This document shows positions 44,971 through 55,371 of a DNA stretch of 64,000 bases, in pieces. Source of the DNA: Rosa chinensis (taxonomy: Eukaryota > Streptophyta > Magnoliopsida > Rosales > Rosaceae); contig NC_037088.1 in the NCBI RefSeq assembly GCF_002994745.2, positions 65,738,397-65,802,396 of the forward strand. Direction: 5' to 3'. The position numbers and the translations under genes are program-made. Every line of letters begins with the position of its first letter. Positions within the stretch are counted from its first letter, which is position 1. The notes beneath the pieces are model-generated. The model worked only from the letters and a program-made list of their open reading frames with translations. It was not told the DNA's origin and made no database searches.

Positions 44971-45345
44971 ACATAAAATTATATTGGCTAATCCTTTAGG
45001 GCATAGACCCCCATTAATTATAACAAAGAAATAACAGTCACATTGACAGGCATGCATAGACTGTTTGAAAGAAGAATTGAAACACCAATTCAATCAAAGC
45101 AGAAAAGTAGATGTTGATATCAACACAGATGAGTAGATGAATTCTTTAAGCTGGTGTGATTAAATTAAATTGACTAATCCTTTAGAACATATCTCAAGTA
45201 TAGCAAAGAAATAACAGTCATATTAACAGCAATAGACTAAGTTTGAAAGAAGGCAAGAAATGCCCCGATTTATTCAAAGCATATAATTAGATGATTTGGT
45301 CAAAGCAGATGAGTAGATGAATTTTTTTACCTGCGTACGTACTAT
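44971..45345. repeat. Two-unit tandem repeat of about 190 bp
   Basis: Two diverged units share TGGCTAATCCTTTAG/TGACTAATCCTTTAG, AACAAAGAAATAACAGTCA and CAGATGAGTAGATGAATT in the same order, starting near 44984 and 45172. No coding meaning seen. Confidence 0.7.
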
Positions 45346-45354
45346 GATTAAATT

Positions 45355-47190
45355 GACATTATAGAGCATATTTGTTTTCTTCAGTCCTAACCTCACCTAC
45401 TGCAGTAGTAGGCACACTCAACACCAACAGGGTCTATGCCCATATATCTAACAATAAAAACCACCGATAGCTTCTGTTCCAGCGACAAGCTTCATAATGT
45501 TGAATAGCAGCTCAAAACGCTCAACTATAGTTACCTAACACACTTGCCCTAAAGCTAGACTACGCATGCAAAATGAGATAATGAAGAGGATGGTATATTA
45601 TAGTTGATGGGTATGATTGATATACTGTTTGAAATTGATGACTCAATCAGTGTCCATTTAACTCAAGTTTAAGATCATGGACGACAATAGGAATTAAAAA
45701 CTGTATGCATAAATTGACATTGTTACACTCTAGAGTCTAGATACTAACATATCAAGCACAGAGAAACATGTGTACGTGTGCATATGTATATACCTATCCA
45801 GCTATCCTATGTGATGTAAAAGCTTGATTAAAAGAAATCTACATACCTTGAAACAAAAATTAGTACTAGAAATCTTGAAATACGGAATGCTTATGATTAA
45901 GTAAATAAAAGGGCTTACCGAGAGATGGAGTTACAGCACAAAGCAACCACCCAAAACGATAGAACGAAGTTCCTCATTCGAGTAGTAGTCGAACAGGCGA
46001 TGACCCAGGGCTTTGACAGAGAATATTCCAGAAATCGAATAGGAAAATTCGAAGGTGAACACAAGAAGAGTTAGCAAATGCACGAATGAAAAGCATACTC
46101 TTCGACCTCCAAGATGAGCACAGCTGTATGAAGTTGCTAAAAAATCATCCAAGTTCTTAAACGCATCAGGCAAATCTATCTCATCTAGCGGTTGAATACA
46201 CTTAGGTTCACCTTCATTGGACAGCTTCATGCTGGAGACTCGTATTTGGCAATATTCAAAATCATAAGTAAACAGTAGCTTCTCACAGTCGTCATCCTCC
46301 AAGTCTAAAACTAAAACCTCGTTGTAAAAGTCGGGGAAAACACTATTAAACTGCCACCAGGGTGGTTCTTCAAGTGTAGTCCATGATCTCTCAGGGTGAG
46401 CCACGTCGAAGCAGAGTATCTTGACTACTGCCACCCTAGACTTTAACGGAAGTGTGATCAAGATCTTGGTGCCCACAGCGGCACACGAGGATAAAGAAAG
46501 CCCGTCAATCCCAATTGGAAGATTCCTAATTGGAAGCGATGGGAGAGAAGCCCATACATGGTCGGTTCTGGGGTCAAAAACCTCAAAAGCCGCATATCCT
46601 ATGTGATCGCCAGAGAGAGCGTATAGCTTACCGTCGATCTCCCGCATCCAGGGACGACGTTTTTCCGGTTCCAATTCCGGAATCATATAGGGGGGTTTAG
46701 GATTAGGAGTACCTCTGGTGCTGATGAACCTGGGGTTGGGTTCCACACTCTGATCAGTCTCCAAAACATAGGTTGGTTTAGGTTTGTGTCTCATCCACGG
46801 ATTGAGAAACCGGCCGCCGGCCAGAACAATTCGAGAGCCCAAGAAACCAAAACCCATATGGCCGGGAACGTGTTCGCCGTCTAAAAAAGCAAATTGTCGT
46901 AGCACCTCGGTGGAGTTAGAGTTGGGGGCTTGAGATTTGGGGCAAAATATAGTGATGGGAGTATCGGAAGGAATGAACAAGTCGCTCAATCTGATGACCT
47001 GGACACGGTATCCGGCTAAACCTCCACGGTAGATCTCGAAAGTGCATAGATACAGCAATGGTTCAGCCTCGTCGGGTTTCTTCCTTTCCCGAGCCTCGTA
47101 GGCTTTCCTACTCTCTCCCGCCCTCTTCTTGGCCCTCGCCCGAGACCTTGCTCCTCCACCCATCCTTCCAAAACCTAACCCTAGATTTTG
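45355..47190 (-). repeat. Segmental duplication carrying the 410-aa gene, copy B (inverted)
   Basis: Reverse complement of 26805-28641 at near identity, including downstream non-coding DNA. The downstream border is the same ATAATGTC point; beyond it the two copies are unrelated. Confidence 0.85.
45931..47163 (-). CDS. Intronless 410-aa protein of unknown function, copy B
   Basis: Same length and nearly the same sequence as the protein at 26839-28071, in opposite orientation. Differences cluster in one patch (WASLPSLPIRNLPIGIDGLS here against WAPLPKLQIRKLPIETKGLS) and a few scattered sites; the C-terminal 150 residues are almost unchanged. Basic N-terminus, beta-rich body and GGCFVL end are retained and the frame is intact. 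The upstream region differs from that of copy A beyond about 30 bp, so the two genes probably have different promoters. Function not recognised; a kelch-like/F-box-associated fold is possible. Confidence 0.75.
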   Translation of the reverse strand: MGGGARSRARAKKRAGESRKAYEARERKKPDEAEPLLYLCTFEIYRGGLAGYRVQVIRLSDLFIPSDTPITIFCPKSQAPNSNSTEVLRQFAFLDGEHVPGHMGFGFLGSRIVLAGGRFLNPWMRHKPKPTYVLETDQSVEPNPRFISTRGTPNPKPPYMIPELEPEKRRPWMREIDGKLYALSGDHIGYAAFEVFDPRTDHVWASLPSLPIRNLPIGIDGLSLSSCAAVGTKILITLPLKSRVAVVKILCFDVAHPERSWTTLEEPPWWQFNSVFPDFYNEVLVLDLEDDDCEKLLFTYDFEYCQIRVSSMKLSNEGEPKCIQPLDEIDLPDAFKNLDDFLATSYSCAHLGGRRVCFSFVHLLTLLVFTFEFSYSISGIFSVKALGHRLFDYYSNEELRSIVLGGCFVL

Positions 47191-48094
47191 TCCTCGGCAG
47201 CTAGTAGAACATTCGGGATCATATGATCAAAGTAGCCTTGAAAATGAGTGTATGGTGGTAGAGTTTGACACATTGGCTTGATGGTACATGTAACTGTGAT
47301 TTCTTGGGGTTTTGGTTTACGTGTCCCCTCCTCAAATTGGGACCATGTCATAATATGAGTCTTGTCACTGGTTGAGCTAATTATGTCCAATCAATTTTGA
47401 ATTTGATTGGTGGACAAATCTGGATTAACTTTGTTAGACAATAAAAAAAACTAAAAGAAGAAAAAAGAGTGGCCTAGAATGACTTAAAATTCAAGTTATG
47501 CAGATCAATCAAACGATCCGATGATACATGTAAACCCCCTCCTCTCACTAAAAAAACAAAAAGTATGTTTTCCGATTGATTGAATGAAACTTCTATCTTT
47601 ATAATCGAAAACGAAACTTCTATCTTTCGCTTAAAAAAAATAAAAAATGATCATCTTATTTAGTGAGTTAATTCATTTTGATATGAAATTACAAACATTA
47701 AGTCATCGCAACGAATTTAGAGTATCTAACTTTAGCTTTCACGAATGCTGTAAAAAATTGTCACCATTAAATTGAATTAAACTACAATTAAGCAAAATGT
47801 GTCAAGCTTACACTTGATCAGTTGATCGATTGCATTACCAATATATGTAAATTCAAAAAGAAAATAAAAAGTAACCAACTCAAAACATCGAGTACCTAAC
47901 TTTAACGACTTCATACAGAAGCAACGTTCCTCAGTCTCAGTCGTCTTTCCGACATTGAAATCCCAAATTCCAGTCAAAAACCCTAGATCTGTTTCCGACT
48001 TGGTCCAATACCCACCATTATTCACTACTCCAGCATTTCAAAGTTTTGATCTTTAGGCGACCCAGATTGATTGCATTCAAGTTTCAGAGAGAAA
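47191..48094. promoter_or_regulatory. Intergenic region between copy B and HPGT1 with a dispersed repeat
   Basis: Serves as upstream region for both divergent genes. 47357-47862 is a diverged direct copy of 58830-59215 (shared GAGTCTTGTCACT, ATTCAAGTTATGCA, ATCAATCAAAC, TGTCAAGCTTACACTTGATC segments). The HPGT1 leader starts within about 47990-48094. No TATA box was assigned. Confidence 0.5.
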
Positions 48095-51000
48095 ATGCCG
48101 AGCAAGGCTCCTCCACGTGTCTCCGGAAAGGTTTTCCGATCCCGGATTCCGACTCTGCTGGTCTCAATGTTCGCCAGCTTCGCCTCAATCTACGTCGCCG
48201 GACGGTTCGTTTCTGTTTGGTGTCTCAATATTTCAGAGACTCTGATTTATCCCCAAATTGAAAAACTGGGTTTTGAATTTTGGGGTTGGATGCAGGTTGT
48301 GGCAGGACTCGGAGAACAGGGTTTATTTGATTAAAGAGCTTGATAGGATTACTGGGAAGGTGGGCATTTCTTGGTTTTGTATTTGGGATTCGATTTTTCT
48401 ATTTTTAGTGTTGTGTGCAATGAAAAAAATGAAAGCTTTTTTCACATTTGGTTTGGTTCTGTGATGTATTTAGTGGGTTTAATTCAGAATGAGGTTGCTG
48501 CCCAGCTTAAAGTTGATGGTGGGTTTTGGATACAGAAGTATTATTGTTCATGTTCAAACTCTGATGTATAATTGCATGGATAAGTGAACTTCTGAGGATT
48601 GAAGTTGAGCAATGACACGTGATTCTTGTTTCTTGTTGTTTTAGGGGGGTTCTGTCATATCAGTGGATGATACGTTGAAAATCATAGCTTGCAGGTAAGA
48701 TTGTAGTCATTTGATCTCTGGTGTGATTCAAGATTTGTGTTTATGACTCTATAGTTAGGTATAAATCTATGGTTCTGATAAGGAAAGGTTCTTTGTTAGG
48801 GAACAGCATAAGAAATTATCAGCAGTTGAGATGGAGTTGGCTGCAGCCAAACAAGAGGGTTTTAGTCTAAAGCGTTCAACACTGGGAAATGGAACCAGGC
48901 CACTGGTGGTGATTGGAATTTTCACAAAGTTTGGTCGTAAGAACAATAGAGATGCAATTCGTAAGGCGTGGATGGGAACTGGTAATGTACTAATCTTGAA
49001 ATTCTTGAATGATCTTTTCCAAACGTGGTAGTTATGATAGTCAGCATACTGAAAGTTATGACTTCTGGAGGTCCTTAAAGTTTGCATGTTCATTTCTGTA
49101 GGTTCTGCTTTGAAAAATATGGAGAATCAGAAGGGAGTAATTGCAAGATTTGTTATTGGAAGAAGGTTTACATCTCATCGTGTCCCCTTTATTATCTCAT
49201 GCTCCATGCCAAATCCATTATGATTTAGAGCCCTTGTCTGTTGATATGTTGTCCTGCAGTGCAAATCGCGGGGATAGTTTGGACATAGCCATTGACAATG
49301 AAAACAGGCAGACCAAAGACTTCCTTATTCTGGTACATTTTAGGGGTCATTGCATCAAGTAAAACTTACTTTCTGTAATTTGGAGGTGTGCGGCAAATAT
49401 ATGGAATACTATTGTCAGTATTCTGATTATTTTCACCCCACTGTTGGCAGGATACCCATCTGGAGGCACCTGAAGAGTTCTCGAAGAAGGCTAAACTGTT
49501 CTTCGCTCATGGTGCTGATAAATGGGATGCTGAGTTTTATGCCAAAGTCAATGATGATGTTTATGTAAATATTGGTAAGTATTACATGGACTCATTTTTC
49601 AAAAGGCATTTTCATGATACTTTATATCCAACTGGAAAATCCAATTTGTTTCTGTACCAGCTCTGCTTCCTCACAATTGCTACCCCCCTCACTTTGTTTT
49701 AGCTAATATTCTATTATTTAATGTGTTTATCATGTTCTTTTGGTATGATTTCTATAAAAGTAGATTGGAAAACACCATTCTTTGTCAATAGAGAAGATTG
49801 TGTCTAATAGTTCTCAATGAAAATTTGCTTTTACCAATGATGAATATTAGAGATCTTTCTCATTGGCACATATTTACACTGCACATGGCTCCTTATGATT
49901 TATCTTCTTCTTCTTCTTCTTTTTTGTTCTGCACAGATGTTCTGGGAGCTACACTTGCAACTCATTTAGACAAGCCTCGTGTTTATATTGGGTGCATGAA
50001 GTCAGGCGAAGTTTTCTCTGAGCCGTGAGTATAGTCTCGAACTTCAGAAACAAGTGTTAACAATCATAAGAAGTTCATGATCTTTTTATGTCTCATATTA
50101 CTGCTTGCTGGTGTTTGACAGGAGTCACAAGTGGTATGAACCTGAATGGTGGAAGTTTGGTGATAAAAAATCGTAAGTTGTACTTCAACTTATTTCATCA
50201 TTTAAGTGAAAGTAGACTATATCCTGATTACTAGTAACTTCTTATCAAAGTATTATAATCAACTGTTTAACTAATGGGAGCAATTCACTTGGACTAAAAT
50301 TGATAAACTCTATAAGTTATTAGTTGCATGACTTACATCCTGTTGAGTAGAACATCCGATGTATCAGTTTGAAGATATGCAGTTTCTGTCATAATATTGT
50401 CTTTGTAAATTCACTTGGTAATAGGTTTTGTTTTGCATAGCTTCATGAGATATGCACGCTTTTGGAGGTTTGTGCACATTCATTCCATTCTAGACAGTTT
50501 TATCTAGATCTATTTTCTGTATTCTCATAGCAAGAACAACCAACAAAATTTTATCAAGTTCAGGAACCACTCTTGGTTTGTTAATTCTTCAGAGATCCTG
50601 CCAACTACATATAATAATCACATCTTGACATGAAATATGGTATGAGTCACAGATTTACGGCCATGCATTTCATGCCTAATCCTGAAGATTTTATACTGAA
50701 AATTATGTTTCTGCATCCAACAGATATTTTCGCCATGCTTCAGCTGAGATGTATGTCATATCTCAAGCTCTGGCCAAATTTGTTTCAATAAATAGGTGAG
50801 TCTTCCTTCCGCTAAACTTTTTTTGGTTTGAATTCTTTCCGATAAACTGGTTCCTTCATTTATCATTATGCAGAGCACTAACTTGAATTCTGGTGAGTTC
50901 TGCAGAGATATTCTCCGTACCTACGCCCATGATGATGTCAGTGTCGGATCTTGGTTTATTGGGCTTGATGTTAAACATCTTAATGATGCCAAGTTTTGCT

Positions 51001-51140
51001 GCTCCTCTTGGACGGGAGGTCTGTCTCTCTCCCTCACGTGTGTTACTATATAAAATTTGGTGCCAGCCTGTGCCGATTCAGTTTATTTACTTCTTAAGGT
51101 GCTTTTTGTTGTCACAGGAGCTATTTGTGCTGGTGTGTGA
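48095..51140 (+). CDS. HPGT1: Hydroxyproline O-galactosyltransferase, HPGT1-like (GT31), 12 exons, 337 aa
   Basis: Adds the first galactose to hydroxyproline of arabinogalactan-proteins in the Golgi (family knowledge). Exons with GT-AG borders: 48095-48204, 48296-48359, 48645-48694, 48800-48981, 49102-49165, 49260-49332, 49451-49574, 49937-50024, 50122-50172, 50724-50795, 50906-51018, 51118-51140; total 1014 nt including TGA. A basic N-terminus and one membrane anchor (about residues 19-36, IPTLLVSMFASFASIYVA) make it a type II Golgi protein, followed by GRLWQD. The GT31 core has FVIGRSANRGDSLD, the DXD-like KVNDDVYVN metal-binding motif, YIGCMKSGEVFSEP, WYEPEWWKFGD, YFRHASAEMYV and AHDDVSVGSWFIGLDV. 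The C-terminus (FCCSS...ICAGV) matches the HPGT group, and HPGT1 best among those I recall. All exons keep frame, so the gene looks functional. Confidence 0.9.
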
Positions 51141-51192
51141 TTTGGTTTGCTTTGAGGTCGTGGATAAATGTAAAACCAGATACAGGGAGATG

Positions 51193-51992
51193 GTTTAAAA
51201 GAAATTGGATTCACATCCATGAGATGTTTGCAGCCTGCACGATGTAGAGTATGAAGCTTGAAGAAAAATCATAGCTCTGATTGAGAATTTATTCCGAGTG
51301 TCTTGCCCATAGATGAAGTAGCTTTGTTCCCATTACAGTACAGGATGATGGGATTTCAACAAACTATGCCTAGAGAAGGCAGTCGGTATAGCTTTATAGG
51401 TTTAGTAACACAAATTTTTACAGTGTAATAGAGGGTGTTCGTATTGCCACATAATCACACATTTCTGTTGTAGCATGTAAACTCTCCTTGGGTTATTCTT
51501 TATTCAGAGCAATGAAATAATTTGATTCCTTTGAAAACATGCACTCACCTGTGGAATGATGGTCAAGTTTGGTACATACTTGTATTGGTATTCCTCTTTC
51601 TGCCCCAAGTTCCTCTTCATTTTCAGGAATCCCTTTGGCCAATTAAGGATAGGATCCTGTGCACTGCTGAGATACCTAAACTAATTACACTAATGGACCT
51701 TTTCAACCGCAAGAACCCCTAGCTACTTTTTCTGGTTCCTTTGTACGGTAATGTCAAAAAATGGTGGATATCATCTTAATTGTTCCCCAAGTTAAATACA
51801 ATTTCATGAGACAGGGAAACAATAACAAAGATTTTTCCATCTTCCTCAGAGTACAGACCATAAGACCAATGCACAAGAAGAAACCCACAGCCTGACATTC
51901 CCCAAGATATAAACAAAAGCACACATCTAGAGCTAGTACATTCAAACATTGATATGTTTATCTGAAACAATTAAAAATTATCATTTTAACTA
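51193..51992. repeat. Tandem duplication downstream of HPGT1, unit A (3' end and flank)
   Basis: About 800 bp, starting 52 bp after the HPGT1 stop with GTTTAAAAG, repeated as unit B at 52262-53045 with about 10 percent differences. It contains the HPGT1 3' UTR/flank. Units are separated by the eIF2-beta fragment. Minus-strand frames at 51754-51970 within it are not supported. Confidence 0.85.
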
Positions 51993-52262
51993 TTTCCGCA
52001 AATCACATATTGATAGACATATTTCCGAAAGACTGCTCCGATCTTCATAGTCGAAAATCTTCCCTCCACAACTAACCTCAGCTGTCCATCAAGCGATCCA
52101 TTCGTGTCCAATTCCGCAAGCATGAAACTCATTACATGATCCGGCTGCCTAACCACACTCCTACAGTACTCCATGAAATTAACAAGAACAGTTTTTTTGG
52201 ACCCTTCAAGAACTTGAGAGGACTCAGAACCAGACCATACTTTTCTCCATCCGCAAGCTTCG
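51993..52262 (-). pseudogene. eIF2-beta-like gene fragment (third copy), filler between tandem units
   Basis: Minus strand carries the central eIF2-beta segment: the lysine-poor PPQ-less start with a frameshift after EGSKKT-like sequence, then MEYCRSVVRQPDHVMSFMLAELDTNGSLDGQLRLVVEGRF and a decayed KYVYQYVIC end, cut before the zinc ribbon. Both ends coincide with the borders of the tandem units. It begins upstream at GAAGCTTGCGG, about where the eIF2-beta homology of the fusion gene also begins. It is truncated at both ends and cannot encode a factor. Confidence 0.85.
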
Positions 52263-53045
52263 TTTAAAAGACATTGGATTCACATCCGTGAGATGTTTGC
52301 AGCTTACAGGACGTAGGGTATAAAGCTTGAGGAAAAATCATAGCTGTGATCGGGAATTTATTCGGAGTCTTGCCCATAGATGAAGTAGCTTTGTTCCCAT
52401 TACAGTGCACGGCAGATAGGAAAGATGGGATTTCAACAAACTATGCCTAGAGAAGGCAGTCGGTATAGCTCTATAGGTATGGTAACACAAATTTTACAGC
52501 GTAATAGAGGGTGTTCTTATTGCAACATAATCACACATCTTTTGTAGCATGTTAATTCTCCTTGGGTTATTCTTTATTCAGAGCAATAAAAAAATTTAAT
52601 TCCTTTGAAAATATGAACTCACCTCTGGACTGATGGTCAACATTGGTACATTCTTCTATTGGTATTCCTCTTCGTGCCCCAAGTTCCTCTTCATTTTGAG
52701 GAATCCCTTGGCCAATTAAGGATAGCATCCTATGCATTGATATTGGGATACCTAAACTACCTGAATAGACCTTTTCTGGAACCTGAAGAACCCTAGCTGA
52801 TATTACCATATCAAAACTCTTAATTGTTTGCCAAGTTAATTATGATTTCATGAGATGGAGAAACAAAAACACAGATTTCTCAATCTTCCTCCTCAGAGTA
52901 CAGACCATAAGACCAAGGTAAATGAGAAACTAGAAGAAACACCGGGGCTTAACATTCCCCAAGATAAACAAGCGCACAGATCTAGAGCTTGTACATTGAA
53001 ACATTGTTATGTTTATCTGAAACATAAGAATTATCATTTTAACTA
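52262..53045. repeat. Tandem duplication downstream of HPGT1, unit B
   Basis: Direct copy of unit A (51193-51992). Both end at the same ATCATTTTAACTA point. Short frames in it (e.g. 52567-52855) lack any recognisable family. Confidence 0.85.
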
Positions 53046-53246
53046 GTATAGTTGTAGCACCATCCAATTGTCGACATTTAACTCAGAATATACATCACAG
53101 GAGTGTATACTACAACATGGCAAACCTAGAATTAAGACAGAACTATGGCGACTATCATATGTGAAGCCCAAGAGCAATTCTTTACAATCAGAGTAAAACA
53201 AGAATAACACAACTAAAACAGAACAGAAATTCTGCATGACAACACC

Positions 53247-54503
53247 TCATGATGAACTGTTGATTAGATAGGCAAGTGCTTTCTCCTTGTCATTATCATA
53301 CATGAGAAGGGCATCGGCAACACTGTCTGAAGGAAACCCCATCTCATGTAAAGCGTTGAACCCATGGACAAATTCCCGAACCTGGAGAGTGGAAAGAAAA
53401 GCATTCATTCAGTTATATAGCTAAGTAATCACGATAACTACCAGCACCACCCCAGTACTTGGTGGTGACAATCAAAGCTTATTACACAGGCAAAGAGCTC
53501 AAGAAAAAAACCTTCTCAGGATTGTCACCATAAGTTGCAACTGCCCGAGGTACCACATCTTGGCTGAGCCCTGAAGTGACATACTTCCTCACGACGGGGT
53601 TACCAATAGAACCCTGCAAAAGTAATAACATCCACTCAAAATTTAATTTCCAAAAGCATATCCACCGAGTGACATCCTCTTCAACTGAAATGATAAAGCA
53701 ATTGAAAACACTACTATAACAATGGCTTTCTAGATCACTAACAAATGTCTTACCGAGGAGGAGGAAGCAGAAGACGGCGGCTCCACAGCCTTAGGTGGTG
53801 GAAGGTTTTCCAACCCCAGCTTGCCCCAATTCGGGGTTTCCTTCTGCGCTTCAGCCAAAACTTTCCTCTCGAAATCAAAGTCAAATTGGAAATTGCTTCG
53901 GGGTATGTCTCCGACTTGCGTCAACAATTGAGGCTAAAACAACACCACCCAAACCAAAACCCAATCATATCAGACACGAAAAGTTACCCCAACTCAACAA
54001 AATAATGCATATACAAAATACGATCTTCAAGAACAGCCTACATTTATCAAAATACCAACTATGCAAACCATTTTCTACAACAAAATCGAACATTTTGAAC
54101 ACTAATAGCCACAATTGAAACTCCGAAGCTTACCGGAGGAGTGATCCGATACTCTGGCTTTATCATAACTCGAATGCCCAACCCCGCTGCTGAAACAAAA
54201 TCTCAATCGGAAACCCTAAATCAAACATTGAACTTCAATCAATTCGGAATAAACAAAACAAGATTCAAACTTACAAGAAGAAGGCGCTGAGGTGGTTGCG
54301 GTCTGGTGATGAGGGACGGGACGGTGACCTCCGCCGCCGTGAGACGGCGTAGGAACCGGCGCTTGACCGTGTTGTTGACCGACCCTGGGGTACAGCGACG
54401 ACGACGGCTGTGGCGGTCCGTACATCGGCTGTGATGACGAGGCGGGGCGGTAGGGCGGGATCTGCGCGCCGTAGGATGAGGTTTTGCGGTAATCGTAGTC
54501 CAT
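53247..54503 (-). CDS. Proline-rich protein with C-terminal tandem UBA-like domain, 5 exons, 233 aa
   Basis: Exons: 54503-54275, 54189-54134, 53933-53754, 53613-53512, 53381-53247, total 702 nt, all with GT-AG borders. The N-terminal third is low complexity and rich in Pro, Ser, Gln and Gly. A middle conserved block reads GLGIRVMIKPEYRITPPPQLLTQVGDIPRSNFQFDFDFERK. The C-terminus, VVRKYVTSGLSQDVVPRAVATYGDNPEKV followed by GFNALHEMGFPSDSVADALLMYDNDKEKALAYLINS, looks like two overlapping ubiquitin-associated (UBA) three-helix units, similar in layout to the UBA solenoid of UBAP1, an ESCRT-I subunit. A plant-specific protein of this arrangement is familiar, but I cannot name it. Binding of ubiquitin is inference. 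No breaks. Confidence 0.8.
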
Positions 54504-55371
54504 TGATCGGAGATCGGAGACGGAATCACAGAGACGAAGGAGAGGGTTTTTCGATTTCGACGAAAGAGTGATTTGATTAAGAAAAGTGAAATCTTTAGAG
54601 AAGAAGAAGGCGGGGACGCGTGAGCGCGTTTTATTAAGCGGGGTCTAACAACGACATTTTGCTTCTAGAACGACATGCCGTTGGAATAACATTCGATTGC
54701 CTTTGGGGTTTTTTGGTGCATTAGTTAATCGATATATTAATGTAGATCAATTTCATGCGTATCATTTGTCTAAATTAATTTATAACTGCATCAGAGTTAA
54801 TCTATGTATATATGTTGACAATGTAGGTAAAATTTGTGTGTTGTGGAAGAATTATTTGCACCGGATTTCAATGCTGCATTTTTGCTCCTCATATATATCA
54901 GGAAAGAAATCCAATAATAAGCCGATGTTCTTGCAAGTTTTGGCACCTTATCTTCTGATACTTGATGAGATACGCCTCTGGATTTTGTTCGTTCTCTCTA
55001 TAATAGAGATAGGTTGGGCTTCCTGATTTTTGATTTCAATAGTGTTGGTTTTGTATGAGAGGTTTTGGTGTTTGTCCCCCTCTCTAATGCACAGAAACCA
55101 TAGAATGATAGTTGAGCGGTGCAACTTGAGAAAATAAGTCTAAAAAACCCTCCTTCGGTAAAACTGTCATGAACCAACTACAAAAAGTTAGAGGCTATTG
55201 CCTACAAATTTGATGTTCAAGAGGACCACTCACCCTAAAACCCTAAACCCATGGTCACTTAGAAATCAACACATGCACATTACAAAAGAGGATGCTTATA
55301 CACAGAGAGCTAGAGAATAACTACATTTACAAGCAAATATTGGACAACAATTGCTGAAATGATTTTCAAAT
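54504..55371. other. Spacer between two convergent-neighbour genes, nothing recognised
   Basis: 54504-54610 is probably the leader of the UBA-tail gene. The rest is AT-rich; a plus-strand frame at 54697-55026 has no family resemblance. The 3' UTR of the hAT-derived gene ends near 55300. Confidence 0.5.

Noticed and set aside
44809..45093. 94-aa minus-strand frame
   Set aside because: No family resemblance, overlaps the tandem repeat, and no splice or start context.
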